In this document: piece by piece, positions 1 to 14,500 of the stretch
Layout of the letters: each line of letters opens with the position of its first letter
Numbering within the stretch: position 1 is the stretch's first letter
Origin: Protonemura montana
Lineage: Eukaryota; Arthropoda; Insecta; Plecoptera; Nemouridae
Direction of reading: 5' to 3'
Assembly (NCBI GenBank): GCA_947568835.1
Contig: OX387602.1
Location: forward strand, 17,721,021 to 17,785,020
DNA length: 64,000 nt
The notes under the pieces: model-generated
Told to the model about the DNA's origin: nothing
Database searches by the model: none
What the model saw: only the letters and a program-made list of their open reading frames with translations
Position numbers and translations under genes: made by a program

Positions 1-1746
1 ATCAAATAATTCCACCAAGCATCTATATTGAATCGATTTGTAATATCATTGGAGCTGATTAGACTGACAGTGACATGCACTAATATTGACTCTTAGATTA
101 ACACCTAGCCTTGTCCCATATGATTTACTTCCTAATTGAAACCCACGAGCAACGTATAAAAAGTTGACTTAGTTTTAATCAATTTCTAATTTCCAGAATA
201 AAGACTTTACTTTATATCTCTGAATAAAGATACCCTCATAGGTAAATATTGATTAGAAAAATGTGTTCCTTATGATAAACTTAAGGAAAAATTGTATTCG
301 TGCTCCAAATTTCTTGCCAAGGAAACTTGTAACTAGCTAAAAGATTATACTACAGATTATATTAAGAACTATTATAAGTGATTATGATTTTCATATATGA
401 ACATGGGTTTTAATTGAGTAGAAATATTTCTATGGACGTTTCTTGCGATAAACTCATCTCAATCGAATTATGGCGAGCCAGGTCTTATAAATTTCCTTCA
501 AGATACCAATTACGACAGCTGTTTATGGATTATGACAGTTATTCGATGAGATGAGATACACGCCTAATTGCTATCTGATATTGAATTCAAGGATCAATTT
601 TCGTAACAGAGAGGTATAAGTCACAATTGCATTCCGTTGAAAGGTCAAATTCAACTAGATGCATTTATTGCAGACTGCTCTCCATGGAATGAAGTTATGC
701 TTCATTGTACAACATTCTTACTTGAAAACCATTGCCTGATAACTGTATTTCAAAGGATAAAGATAGTGGGCGTGAGAAATAATAAGAATAACTAAATCAT
801 TTAGGTTGCGAATATAAATTGCACTGATTTATCTCTCCGATGATCTCATGATGACCGAGGCGGCAATCCTTTCCCTTTCTACTTAATTTGCACAACGTAA
901 GAATGGCCGGAGCTTGGAGAGGAGAGGAGAATAAAGTGTCGTGAAAGATATCGATGACATGTTGCATGATTGGCATCGGAAATAATCAATCACATCGCTG
1001 ATAAATTACTGGTGGTGGTTTGCAGACATTTGCAGATAACTTCGGTGAAACTGTTAAAAGAATGTTCTTTACGTATTGCCATGTGCCCTACGGCACTGTA
1101 GAATATTATATTCATGTATGCATATGTAACTATTTATGCATTTCGGATAATTGTTTGTCGACTGATTTTGAAAGTGTTTGTGTTCAAAATAATGCACAGT
1201 AATAACTGCATAAATGCTTGTATAGAAAGTGAAGCCATGAAGCGCGAAGGTGATTACCGATTTTTTTTCTTTTGGAAGATATTGCAACTTCGAAATAATG
1301 TAATAAAATAATGATTTATAATAACATTTCATAGAGCGTTACGTTTACCCGCAAGTGAACGGTGTAATAGCGCATCGAAATGACGAAACAGGGGCATTCG
1401 TTTAATTGCAATGGAAACTAAAATGAATACACATTAAAGATTTTAAGTAGCATGAAAATTATGTGATTTCAGTTAAAAAAGTGATATGCATTGACTAACG
1501 AGTAGAAATTTGGTGGTTAGCTTTTATAAACACCTTTGGCGACATTAAATCAGAACCATTAGAAAGGCGAACGAAATAAGTCTGTCGAGCCCAATACTAT
1601 TAAGTGTATCATTCGATTTTGTCAATTAAACATTAGTCTACAATATGCATTCCATTCCTCACCACGTGTATTAGGTCGAGGACTTTTATAGGGCGTAAAA
1701 CCGTGCCGCGTCTGTGACAAGACCATTGTTCGTGCAAGACGCATGC

Positions 1747-1777
1747 GTGGACGCATTAGCGTCATCGGTGCGTCCAC
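1747..1777. other. 9-bp inverted repeat in a CpG-rich stretch
   Basis: GTGGACGCA (1747-1755) and TGCGTCCAC (1769-1777) flank 13 nt containing AGCGTCAT. Just before it is the palindrome ACGCATGCGT. The surrounding 1660-1810 is richer in CpG than its neighbours and could be a regulatory site cluster. Confidence 0.5.
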
Positions 1778-2259
1778 AGCGTCCCACCAAGAAACGTAGC
1801 AAGCACAGACAACCCACACTTTGATGTTTTATCGAAGTGCATTTGTGAGTGAGTTGATGTCAAAATTTACGTCGATTAATGGTAACTCGTTGACTTTCAT
1901 GCGGGCAGAAACTTGATCAATTTGCGTCTGTCCTCTGTAATTTATCGAAATTGCTTCAGGTGGGTGACTGTATTACTAGATCATGTACTAAGGCGATACG
2001 AGATGGAGATACACAATTTATGTTGTCAATTAAAATACCACAAACTATTTTCGCACACACAGTTTTTTTTTCTCTCTAATACATTGGATAACAACACGTA
2101 AAATGGTTATCAGAAAAAACACACTGCTTCTTTGGAATAGCTATTATTTTGTCATGGCCATTGCTCCAATTTGAGAAAATTAATTATGGTCGTAAAGTGG
2201 TCAATTTCGCTATTATTATCTCTCTACGGGACACACAGAAAAGTCTCTGCAGCAGACCA

Positions 2260-2460
2260 CCGGTCGGGCGTGGTCGCTTTTCTTCGTCGAGACGGCATTG
2301 GCGAGGCGAAGTGACGGGACGTAACATCGCTTTTCCTTGTTCTCTCGATGGACGAATCAAGCTTGCTTCGAGGTTGACGACGAAGGGTGTGAACCGAACT
2401 GTACGTAGACTATAGTGTCATTTGTACGGTACATGGCGGCCGAAGGATTTTGTTCTTCGA
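2260..2460. promoter_or_regulatory. CpG-rich stretch
   Basis: Dense CpG (GGTCGGGCGTGGTCGC, GAGGCGAAGTGACGGGACG and others) in otherwise AT-rich DNA. An ORF crosses it but resembles no protein. Candidate enhancer, promoter or unrecognised exon. Confidence 0.3.
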
Positions 2461-5400
2461 TGGTTCTAAAGTTCACATTGTTTGTCCTTCTCCAAGAAGG
2501 ACTCAGACATGTACAGCTTCTGGCCATAACCAAACCTTTAATTAGTTCCTTGGGTTTATGGGATCATATTTCTCTTGCTATCTAGGTTTCTTAAGATTGA
2601 TATACTTAATTTCCTAGTCAAATAAGTGAAGTTTTTTACGTGTTTACGATCCACTGTTCTAAAACGCTAACAGATAATTACTTCTACCGATGAAGATGTT
2701 TAGTTACCATTTATTGAAAGATCTGTCCAAGACAATTTCCGTCTCGGAACTAATTAAAGACAAAGGTCGAAGGGTGGACGCTCTATAACTGCAAGGTCAA
2801 CATGTGATTACTGATTACTTGTATGGTGTTGGACAATGGTACGTGACAATGGTAATCATTATGGTAAGAGCCGTGCTTGCAACCTTGTCTACGCGCTGAC
2901 TAACACTTTCTTCGGCTACAAAAGTCAACCACACCCAAATATCGAGTGCAAATATCTTATCACGACTTAGCGATACAGGACGTAACTGATTAATAGGTAG
3001 ATGTTGACCACATTGTTTTTTTTTTTCACGAAATCAGACTTTTGCGGATGTAGATCAATTGTTGATTGTAAAAGATATCCTGAAAGATATTCGATCAAGT
3101 GGTAAGTAAAAACAATAGAGTTGATTAAGGAAGAAATTGGGCCGCCGCAGAATGACGAACGTCAAGAGATAAAGAAAGGAAGAATCTGTAGTTGAAAAAT
3201 AATGATTCGGGGCACAGTCCACACGGACTCGTTATGATCAGGTGAAGAGCTAATTTATTGAACATTAGCCTATAACTTATGAAACGGTGGATTGATGTGT
3301 ACCAATAAATCATCTTTCACACAATGAATTAAAATGAGCTTACACAACAAAGTATTTTCTTCAGCCACGTCGAAAATTCCCTGATATTAATCTAATCTTC
3401 TTAATTAATCTTTTAACACAGATCATCTTAATCTATATCCATTCAGGCTAATTAAATGCGCTTCTAGCGTCGTTTGAGCCTAATTCAATTTCAAAATCGA
3501 CAGCAACTAAGTTACAAATATATCTCCTTAGAATGTGAATGAAAACGTGGACAATGCTGAGAAAATTCCGAGCCACCTAAGCGATATCATTTAACATTGT
3601 GATGTTGGCCTCAATCCACACTCTTAATTCGTTCCTCCGTTCGCATGTGAAACGCCAAGACGTAATCACGCCCGATGTACGAGATGAGAAATGCGAGATC
3701 GTGGGCCCCTCCATTCATCGGACGAACGATCTAAATGAGGTAGCAGCTCCTCTGATTGACACTGAGGTCTCATTAGTTGTGAATACAGAAACTCTTCAGC
3801 ATACTCTGGCGAAGGATGCAAGCACTGACTTTCGATTTTATATATAATGAAAGGGTACATCTATTTACTGTAAAGTGCGATGTACCATCTATGCCATTTA
3901 AAATTCTAGCGATATGCTATATATATATATTTTGTACTACGGCTGTCTTTGCTTTACAATAAATAAAAAAAAAAATTTATAAGTACTGGTCAACTAATAT
4001 TAGATATTGAGTCATCAAATGTTTCAATGCGGAAAGATGAATGATTCAATGAAAGACATCATGCCAGGATTACACATTAGAATATTTAGGCGGCATTGAA
4101 TGGGAATAGAATGCGATATAATATACAGGATCTCGTTAATTAGAAGCAATTGAAAGGTGAAATTAAATGATGGCTATTATATTTCGCGAGTACCATGGCA
4201 TGCCTTTCTGTGGAATGCAAAATTGCAATAGTTGAAGTGAACCCGGATCACATAAGACAGGCCATGAACTATAAACGTTACAACATAAGAGCGATGTCGT
4301 GGCAATGTCTTTCACTAGAAAACTGATATCATAATATCTGAGGGGGTGGTTTACAACAGAGCAAAGTTCGATTTATCGTTGGTTTTTTTTTTAAATCCGT
4401 GCCAACAACACCTTTATTGCAGGTAAATGCACTTTCTTCCTCACATGGTTATTGCTGATAAACAATACATTTTATTCTGCTTCTGGCTTGTCTCCAGCAA
4501 GTCCCCAGACGAATTACAAACACCCGAGAAACTAACCCGAGGAAATCACGATTAGAATTAATATAGTTTAATTATAAAACCTGAAAGTACCTGCCGGTGT
4601 GCTTCCTACAAGTTTTGAGCGCTGTGCCAACCCTTTACATAACATTGTTATGACATTAAAGTGCAGTAGCAAAGATCAGCATATAGATCTGTGTCCAGCT
4701 CTCACTTTCTGCATAGAAATGGAGGTAGCATGTTGGTGTACGGCAAACGTTTGCTTTAGATTTTTACTGGCTTGTGCCAGTCTGGTTACGCCCTGGCTTG
4801 CTTATTTAACAAGCTAATGTAATGCTTCTGCTACCCACCACAAGATAAGCAATCTGCCATGTGGTACCCAGAGTCTAAAGGTGTACTGGCTGAGACACAA
4901 TGTCTTGTTGGTTGTTGCCAAAGCGGAGATCGTGACTGTAAAACATTGGATCACCTAGAGCTATCGCGAGCATTCAATCGAGCACCGACACGCGTTTCCA
5001 TTTTCAACGCATTTCCCGAAGCATTTTTTGACCGAACCCCTCCAGGGTTTTTGAGATTCGATTTTTTTGTGACGCGTTTCAGGGCGGATTATGAGGCATG
5101 CAACTATTCGTTCGGGATTCTGAAAACACTTTTAAGTTTTCTTAAAAATCGTGTGTGAAAAATTACTAAATTACTAAATTTTTATTCGATTTTATCAATA
5201 AGTTTTAAGCAATTGGTGTGGATAATCTACGTTTCGATCCTCTCGGGCCGATTATTAAGCCTGTTAGGCCGATTAGTGACGCTTTCTCACAAGATCTTTA
5301 CGAGAAATACGTGTTCGATTCGAAACCTCTGTGACACCTAATGCACCTATTTATGATTATCTCCTTACCACAAATAAATTAAGCACAATAAACTACGAGT

Positions 5401-8400
5401 ATACGTGGCCCGAAAAGTACGAGCAATAAATGAGATACGTTTTTAGAAAGGGGAGCATAAAATACTTGTCGACAATCTAACGTGCAAATTTATTTCTGAA
5501 CAAAGAACGAAACTCTGATCCCAGTACCAGAACAATAACGATCCAATTAAATGATACAATCGTGTAAATATATTTTGGGCAAAAACCAGGCGTTGGGTAC
5601 ATTTAGTTTTATTATTACTGTTAGGAAACAATGGAAAACAAGTAGCCTCTCGATACCGCTCATTATATTGGTATTTTGGCTAACGTTTTGCCAGTGCATT
5701 ATAAAAGTCCTTCAAAGATCCATTTACCACTTTCATGACACGGAAAGGCTCTCGGATCAGAAGCCATGGCGAATGGCGAATGCCGTGAAATTATTATCTG
5801 CTACAATTCACGATTCTGGCCTGTTCCTGCACCTCTGCGCAGAGTTAGCACGCGCGCAGGCTTTGTCTAGCAGCCAAGACACGGACGTGGGTGACGCAGG
5901 TTACGACCCATGCCATGGTGGACAGAAAGGGCATTGGCCAAAGCAAGTGCAGACCACATCCATTACTGAGTGTCAAGACATGAAGATAAAACGTTGGGGC
6001 ACCGATCGTTTTCTGCTCAGATGGACCTTATATCGATTTAAGTGAAATGTTACCGCATCCGATACCTTTCAGTTAGCTAGAATTTCACAACGTTGAAAGA
6101 TTATAATGCTATGTGAAGCTTGACCGGGGGCTCGTATTGCAAAAGGGATGTCTAGCAAATGATTGTCATCGAGAACGGGTTTCCTATTATCTGGACATTA
6201 TTATAATGGAGAATTATATCTTTTCGAGAAATGTACCGAACCCTTTCGTCCTCCAATACCGGACTAAACATATATTTTATTTCTCTCGAGTATGGCATTG
6301 CACATTTTCTTTGTTTTTTGCACTGCATTCCAACATAGCGAGGTTGTAAAAAAGGTGTGAAAATATCTAGGACTGGCTTTCTGTGTGTCAAATTAACAAA
6401 ATCGTGTGGAGAAAAATCAATTGCTCGGTGTACCACGTTTTCACGGATGATTACATAGAGTATGATTACAGCAACTGATCATTTTGACATTACCTCCGCC
6501 AGAGAGACTTAATGATAGACTTCACACTGACATAGATGCAATTGTCGGCCAAACCACACAAATCTTATTACAATTACATGCTACAAATTTACATATCAAA
6601 ACACAACCGTTTTATCGTTTTTACTCAAGTCATCCTCATATGCTGACCTAATTTTTTTCTAAATATCAGAAGCCTAATTTCAAGGCACCAAAGGCTAAAT
6701 GAAGATTGCATTTCAAAAATTGGAAGTGGCATCACACTAACTTAGCAAACTACCAACATACATTGCCTACATTAAAACTTGTCTATGTAATTACACCTTC
6801 ACAGCGTACAGATAATTATGGCATTCTATTTACTTTTTTGAGCAACACGGTATGGATGTTCAACTACAGTGTTTCTTAAGATCTCATTGAGCAGAATTAA
6901 AGAAATGCCATTTTTTGCGCAGGAGGTGAAAACTTACAAATGTTAAAAGCCTGTAATCATGAAATCAATGTCAAATTTGAATTCATTTCCGTTTGACGTC
7001 GTGTAGACATTGAAAAGGATTCTGCGCGGTTCAAAAAAATGACACATAGTTATGAACAAATTTTCGTCTCTTTGATCGCTGGCAACATTTTCTACAACAG
7101 CTAGTCAAGTGCAGCCGATTCATGAAAGTGGTCTTGCAGCTTAAATAGCCCAAGAAAGTGAACCAAGCGGCGACCGTGCCAAAGCTCCCGTTAGAATAAT
7201 TCCAGCCGCATGCAAAGCAATGTGTCTTATAAAATCAAGAGCGGAAGCCGAAACTGTTGTCGATACAAAATATAAGATCTACTTTACACTTTCGATGTTA
7301 TCCTTGACGGGGACAAGCTGGTGACATACTTGAAGGCCTTGGTTCGAAAAGCCAACTTTTTGTCCGTTTCTTTTCGTAGGCCTGTCTCCAAGAAATTTAA
7401 ATGCAGTCCTTAAGGAGAAACAGGAAAGTGATCGTGTTTCTGCCTTAATTACGCATCATGGGCATCATTGATCGATCACCGTACTTAATCAAGGTTGTCT
7501 TGTGAAGATTTTGAAAATGATTGGTCTTAATGGTTGATAATAAAGTAATTGCACCACTAAATCATGGCCCGTTCGCTTCTCCAAGACTTCGTGATGATGT
7601 TGAGGAAGGTTAATTGGGATCTTTCGTCTTGAGTTAGCCCACTTGTTCCATTTTTTTTTCATGAAAACAAATTAAAATTAGGAAACGCAAATTATGGATT
7701 ATTGTTTACAATTGAGTTCATACGTGGGTGGTGAGACTATAGATTGCGACAACAACAAAACTAAAAGAAAGGGCAGTGTCTCCACGAATTTCTACTCAAA
7801 TCTTAAAAAAACGTGTAAGCATGTTCGGCTTCAAATTTGTGAAACACTGTTTCAGGTTAATTTCGCATTTGCCATTCCGGCCCAGATGTCCAAAAAAGGA
7901 AAGCGTTTCCTGACACTGACCTTTAATTCTTGCAAGCAATATGTCAGTGTCAAAGAAACAATGCGTAAATCTATATCACATTCTTGTAGCGCCGGGCACG
8001 TCGGCTTCGCGACAAATCCAATCACCGTGCATGCAGGAGAGTTCAACGCGCGACGCCAGCAACGACGCCTCGTCGCTCAGTCGGACTTCAATTAAAAAGT
8101 CTCACCTTGCTTAATGCAGGGGAAATCATTAATTAATGTTTAGCGTGTGAAATTCACGAACTTACGCACAGTCTTACAGCGGCGTAATAAGGTCAAATTT
8201 CAACATTTTATTCTTACTTTTATACTAGAATTTGTGTTCAAATACGGGATGGAATTTTTATTCAATTCTCTGTAGTGTAGGCGCTTTTCCTTTATGCCAT
8301 TGTCCACTTTTTGTAGTCATTTTAATGTTACATTCGCTATAAAGGATTTGACCACGAAGCTGCACTGTTATTAATTATAGTAGGACCAGATCAGAGGTTT

Positions 8401-10997
8401 TCGTAAAGAACAAGGCCAAGTTAGCTGCGTTTCTACATTTCATTGTATACTTGCTCTAGGCCAATAATGTTCGGTGTAGTCATTTATTTGTAATAATTTC
8501 AAAAAAACGATACCGTTAGTTAAAAATATCAGTAAACGAGACTGTATTTCAACAGTAAAAGCAAGTAGGTTGAGTATATAAGCGGATTATAAAAATACTT
8601 GGTACCTTGAAATGCAATTGAAATCGTGATTGCCAGCACATAATTTTTTGGATAAGTCAGATTAGAAACTCATGTTTTATTTGTTTATAGGCTATTGTAG
8701 ATGAAATCAATCTTAAAGACGTATATTTTATCCAGTCACCAATGTTTTGACATCAGATTTGCAACAAATAACGCCAAACTAAAACGGTAAAATGTAAATT
8801 GCAATAACACCTTTCTCTGATGACATCAACTTTTGATTTCAAAAAAACACACGTTAGTCCAGGCGATTATTTCAACTTATGCTCGTCGATAATGTTTCTC
8901 ATTAGCATCGGTTGCAGCCTTTGAGTGCCAAGCCAAAGCTGACTAACAAGTGACCTATAGAATCCGCATAATCGCGATCTGGCGATGCTTCATCCGTGGA
9001 CTTGGGATGCCCTACTCGCAGCTCGCAAGATCTAGGTCGAAGCGGAACCATGATACGTCCGATTCCGAATCTGTTACGCGATATGCGGCTAGTTGTATGA
9101 TTCAATACGTCTTTGCAGCACGCTCCAAGAGGTAGCATTAATATTTAGTGTTTCTATTTGCATATAAGACAGTGGAGTGTAGACGCATCGCGATGAGTCC
9201 ATTCTTTGGGTTCGCGCGGCGGTGTGCAGACTCGGTGTGTGGATCTTAAACAAGCTTCAGGGAAAGTAGGTCAATAGACTCGTCCCCACCTGACACTGCA
9301 GGGAAATTCGAGAATCGAGTGCCATAGTTGCCAAATGTTATCATTCATCAATTTTTATAGAATCATGATTAAAAAAATGTGTGTGGTGTGTGTTTAGAGA
9401 TAAATCTGTTTTTCATTGAAAGAAACCGCATGATTTTTGATTTTTGTGGAACGTCTTAGATGATTCAATTGGTTCAGATAATTGCAAGAAACTAACTTTT
9501 TGGGAAACTTCATTCAGCTGCGATGAGAAGCGACGGATATCTTCAGAAGTCAAGGAAAACTTGATTGTAGTTTTATTTTTGCAAATGTTGCAGTTACATG
9601 GTTACTCTGACTAGCGCAAAACAGGTATCACAAGGCCCTGATTTGTACTAATAAACTAAAGAAGGGGCAAGAGTCAACCCATGTCTCATTTTATAGCTCC
9701 TTGTCAATTTTAAATCTCTTTGCTTTACCATCTATATTTCACTATATACGGGATTAATAAAACTCAAGGTTTGCTTGGCAATATCCGTAATATAAACATA
9801 AACTTTCAATTAGCGCAACATGCATCATGGTGTCTCAAAAATATACTCGATAGAATTAATAACATTTTTTCTACAATCCTTATAAGTAGGTGTATCACAT
9901 TGTATCTAATTTAAACTAAATTAAAAACACAGTTTCTGAATTCGATCGATTATCTTATGGGAACTTGATCGCATGCGCAGTTTTCGAGTGCAACGTTTTG
10001 AATTTGCCAACCAAATCGTATCCCCTCCGGGGCTCTATCTACAACACGGAGACTGTAAAACTAGTAAAACCATGCAAAGCCATGTTCAGTGTACGTGCCC
10101 GGTGGCTAACGTGCAATTTTCAAATAAGAGCCTCATCTCACTTAAGAAGCGTCCTGCTAGTTTTTCCTCGTGTCTAATGGAATAGGCTCATTAAAAACAA
10201 GGGACTCGTTCATTGAGTGTTCGCGATGCTCCATGCTGTTATTACCGTTAGGTAGTTACGATCCAACTGTACAGTGTGTATTGTATTGAAGTATAAGGAG
10301 GTTATAGGCGAGCATAATTAGGCTGAGTATCTGGGTGATGGAACATGTGATATGATTGCATTAACCTTAATCTACATTATGGTACATCTTATATCTTTCG
10401 ATATTAATTGATGTGGCCAATCAATCTTACGACACATCCGTTTCATATGGGATGGTTACGTCTATATATCTACAGGTTTTTATTTGATTTTTGTAGCGTT
10501 TTAGATTGCGGCGAGTGCACTTTAACATTCTCAAGTATTATTATTGCGTCGGCGAATTGGATGAAATTGATTGTTTGTGATAACATTGCACACAATTTGT
10601 CTTAACAACTACTGTGATTGTAATGATGACGAAGTTTGGCACCAATACTCCAAATGCAGGCAAATCTTTTCATTTGCTCGTCGATGCAGAAGACTTATCG
10701 CCAATTGTCACTCGCGGTACTTCAATTATAAGTGGGTATCGATTTTCCATGAAATCCCTATCGTTCAACGATCGACTGTAACTAAAGCAATTGTCACCCA
10801 TCCATTGTTAGCGAATATCATCGAATTAAATCATTGGTCCAACTAATTTATTTCTGTCGATGGGCACCATGAAATCACTGCTAATTACCCGTAAACTGCT
10901 TCCGCGTGAAAGGCAATTATAAGTACCTATTTGTAATTATGCAATAAATATCGTTGCAGAAATGTTGGATCACGCAAATGAAAACATTGCGAAGCGT

Positions 10998-11085
10998 GGG
11001 CGGTCATTGGCTCATCCGACTACGAGTCTAAAAAGCACCTAATGCAGCCTTGGCGAAGGGCACTGCATCTTTATATCAGATTGAT
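10998..11085 (+). promoter_or_regulatory. weak promoter-like block (GC box, CCAAT, TATA)
   Basis: GTGGGCGGTCATTGGC near 11000 combines a GC box with an inverted CCAAT box, and TTTATATC lies near 11070. The spacing is plausible for a plus-strand promoter, but nothing coding follows. Confidence 0.2.
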
Positions 11086-11919
11086 GATCTCACGTCAAAG
11101 ATGAGTCCCGTTGCGGCGTGCACCTTGCTTGGCGCGTACCGTGAATGGACCCATGGCACCGGGAACTTGGAATCTCGGTCGTGTTAAGTGCAAATAGCAT
11201 CATTGACATTTCGATTTTATTGTAAGCTGACGGCATTTTTATGAAACTTATAATTGCATAATGTGAATGTAAATATCTCAAATTGATTACCTAAGCTTGG
11301 CGTTGTCTGTCAAAAAAATTATTGCAACTCAGATAGACGTTACACGTTTTTATTTCGCATATGTTAATAAGTTGGCAAAATAAAAGTAAATTTCAGTGAC
11401 ATAAATTCAGATAGTGACAGATGTCAATTCGACATAAACTTGATAAGAAGTGGGGATCATTAACAAATAATTGATTAAAACGTTTATCTCCAATATCTAA
11501 TTTACAGATACCTTTTTATTATAACTGGATATCACTCTAATTTGCAATTTGCAACAAATAAATAATAAGTAACACAAAATAAAAATTCCCCCCAAGATTA
11601 TTATTAAATTGCTTCAAACTTACCGATTTTGAAATAATCCTTTTCAATGTGTCACCGAAACTATATTTTGGATAACAATTTTTAAGGAACTTGCAATTCC
11701 ATGTTGCCACTCACAATGTTACCCACTTCATCTGACACTTTTATAGAAAAAGCACAAGAAAAAGCAAGACACGAGTTGAGTAGGTGCAGAGAGACGACGT
11801 AAGTAAACCTACGCCTAACTCAGCTAACCGGCAAGAGCCACTAAAACTACCTTCACCTATCTTGTCTTGCAGTCGACTGACCGCGCTACGCTCAATCTTG
11901 GCATCCGACAAAAAGAAAA

Positions 11920-11970
11920 CTCGTGAAAGCGACTGTCTGATTGGCCGACTGACGTCACAATCACCCACGA
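11920..11970 (-). promoter_or_regulatory. CRE + CCAAT promoter-like block
   Basis: The palindromic CRE TGACGTCA is at 11950-11957. Immediately beyond it on the minus strand is GGCCAATCA (CCAAT box, 11946-11938). Both lie in a CpG-containing stretch (11770-11970) unlike the AT-rich flanks. The order fits a minus-strand promoter, with possible donors near 11850, but no downstream coding exon is recognised. Confidence 0.3.
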
Positions 11971-12811
11971 ATAAAATCTCTATCTGTTCCATAATGAAAG
12001 ATAATCAGTAATCGGTATGTATATCGAGTGTTATCTCTCTGTTTGTGTAAGTGGTCAAGGTGCATCCACAGGTTTTGCAATATCCGACCATCGAGGTTTT
12101 GGCAATGGCAGATGAAACGGTCAGAAATTCCGAGCCGCTGAGGCGTCGTTCTGAGAAGTTACGTTGCGATTGAAATTACAAATGAGTTGTGTTCGATTCT
12201 TGGTCAGCATAGATGTTTAGATTTTATTCGGGTAGAAATGTGGAATTAAGTTGGATTTGAGTTGAATATAAAACAGCTTTAGAAGTTGTGGTGAATTTCA
12301 ACAAGTGTAGTGAAATCAATTAAAAAAAAGACTGTAAAATGAAAAAGTAAAATCCGTAATAAAGTTTCTTGAAAGCTGCCATAATTACAGTTACTTGTCT
12401 CAAATCGTAGAATGTTATATTTAACAAAAATTACAAAAAATGTGTGGTTTCACTTTACCTAAACTGTTCGAGAGGTTAAAAACCTGTGAATATTCGATGA
12501 TGTTTTCAATTAATTGGTTCTACTGGTAATTTCTCCAATCAGTTTAAATATTCAAATTCACATTAAACACTCGTTGGTATTCTCAGAATTAACCGAATTG
12601 TAAGGCTTGTATTTTCTTGTATATTGATTAATTGCGTTCATTTGATAACTAAATTGGCTATTGGGTAGTTAATACAAAAAATGTCAATAAATAAAAAGAC
12701 ACTGATTACGCTTCGAAGGGTACCGACCTTCCACAAAAGCAATGCGACAAATTTAACAACGTACATAAGCGCGCTACAAAGATCTACCCACAACGGTCAT
12801 CACAATATACA

Positions 12812-12946
12812 CACAAGCACAAGCAAAAGCACACGAACAAGCACAAGCACAAGCACAAGTACAAGCACAAGCACAAGCACTAGCACAAGCACAAGCACAA
12901 GCACAAGCACAAGCACAAGCACAAGCACAAGCACAAGCACAAGCAC
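12812..12946. repeat. (CACAAG)n hexanucleotide microsatellite
   Basis: More than 20 nearly perfect six-base units with a few variants (GCAAAAGC, AAGTAC, GCACTAGC). It lies within an apparent ORF of Ser-Thr repeats that I regard as an artefact. Confidence 0.97.
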
Positions 12947-13149
12947 TTGGATAATAAAACTTGTGGAATCATATGGAACTGTATCATCTTAAGGACAGCG
13001 GTAAATTAACTATTTAATTTACCGGAATTGTTTCTATCATATTAAGATTTAGGCAATGAACGATAACATGCCCTCTACTAGGAACCAGTAGCATATAAAA
13101 TGATACAAACTAGACATATCTGACATTTTGTTATCAAATATTTACTCTG

Positions 13150-13163
13150 TTCGCGGTGGCGCC
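13150..13163 (+). promoter_or_regulatory. CTCF-like core
   Basis: TTCGCGGTGGCGCC, followed by GCCAGGAG, resembles the CTCF core (AGGTGGCGC type) within a short GC-rich island in AT-rich DNA. Confidence 0.3.
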
Positions 13164-13908
13164 GCCAGGAGTATGCTGCCCGCAACGCAAAGTAGTTGGC
13201 TTGGAGAGCGGAAACACTCATGGTGGTATTTATTCATTTAATCGTTTTCAACTCTGTAATTTACTTGCAGCTTTCGACGGTAAATTTATTTTTGTTTTAA
13301 GAAAGTATTAAAAAAAAACGTTTCTATCACCTCAAATCGTTAAAAACTGAACCTACAGCGAACGGTGGTCAGAATAAAGTGTGTTTTTTCCAAAAGTTTG
13401 CTAGTCTAGACTTGGAACGTGTTTTTCTTTATTTTAGGAAAAGCCTCTCACATTGTGAGTTTTCTGATATAATTTTATTGTGTTGTTATCAGGCACATTT
13501 TCTATCCAGATGTGCGTAATTTTTCCATGTTAGCTTTTTTGTTTTAAAAAAATGCCACTAATGTTGCTCAATGTGTGCATTCTTCTGATAGCGATCTTGA
13601 CGCAGGTAGAGGGTGCTAGCTGACAGATTAGATCGGATTAAAGATCGACGACAATAGCAATCAACAAGCCTTATCTAATCAGGTAGACGAACGGATGTAA
13701 TGGTCGTGCGTTGTTAAAATAAGTTAAGTATGAGCAACGTATGAGCTAAATATGAGCTAACGCCATTGGAAGCATATTTTAAGTCACGAAGACGCATCTA
13801 CAGAGAGGCCAAGATTTCATGACCATGTTAAAGTGATTTTTACATCAGAATGTCAATAAATTTTTCACTGTACGTTTATTAGAATGCCAGTTTTACTATG
13901 ACTTCCCA

Positions 13909-13929
13909 TTTTTTTTTTTTTTTTTTTTT
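13909..13929. repeat. 21-base poly(T)
   Basis: A pure T run directly beside repeat copy A. Read on the minus strand it is a poly(A) that could be the tail of a retroposed element extending over that copy. Confidence 0.8.
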
Positions 13930-13951
13930 CTTGTAACTTGGAGGTCGAAAA

Positions 13952-14092
13952 ACTAGCTTTTGTTTTTGGAAAACACTTTTAAAAGTGGGTTTTGAATGCT
14001 TAGTAAAGAACAACAAAATTTTCGAAAATTTTGTAACTTTTACCTGTTACTTTATCAAGGGTGAAAGCAGTCCTGACAATTTTGTTCTGACG
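13952..14092 (-). repeat. interspersed repeat, copy A, with hammerhead-like hairpin
   Basis: This aligns with 14924-15047 over about 125 bp in the same orientation, sharing TTGAATGCT, GAAGAACAAC-type and CCTGTTACTTTATCAAGG segments and GCAGTCCTGAC. On the minus strand the core reads CCTTGATAAAGTAAC, a short loop, then GTTAC, a hairpin resembling stem II of a hammerhead motif. In this copy the GAAA box after the stem has diverged. Hammerhead motifs of this layout are known from Penelope-like retroelements; that assignment is an inference. Confidence 0.5.
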
Positions 14093-14500
14093 TATATGTC
14101 ATCGGAAATGGATGAACGAAAGCGGCGAGGAAAATTGGCATATTTTTTTTACTTGATGGAGCTCATCCCTTGGCGATAAACATGTAGCAGAATTTAGGGA
14201 TAAAAGAAAGAAAAAAATACTGCCATAACACCACAAATACGCTGTTAATACTTAAGAACGAACTTGAACAAAGATCGGCGCTGTGCGCCCATAACCTTGG
14301 CTCGTTCTTTTATTTTGGCGAGTGTAGTTACTTTGCTAATTAAAAAACCTTTCAGGTGCATTAAAGTCCATGTTTTCCCGTACACATGCATGTACCTTTC
14401 AACGCTCCCACCTCACAGCGCGGCGATAAAAAAATATTCCTTAGTGCTCATGTTCCTTGCCTTAGTGGTAGGCAATATGTAACGCATTTCAGAACGCAGA

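Larger units (their letters stand above)
1..10990. other. gene-poor AT-rich region
   Basis: Apart from the CpG-rich stretches near 1.7, 2.3 and 9.0 kb and a short (AT)n near 3920, I see only short unrelated ORFs, the longest 164 codons at 5551. No tRNA, no transposon coding sequence and no clear promoter were found. It may be intron or intergenic DNA of a gene off the left edge. Confidence 0.5.

Noticed and set aside
5551-6045. 164-codon plus-strand ORF
   Set aside because: No family resemblance, mixed composition, no polyadenylation or splice support; likely chance.
12681-12992. 103-codon ORF with Ser-Thr repeats
   Set aside because: The repeat part is simply the (CACAAG)n microsatellite read in frame.
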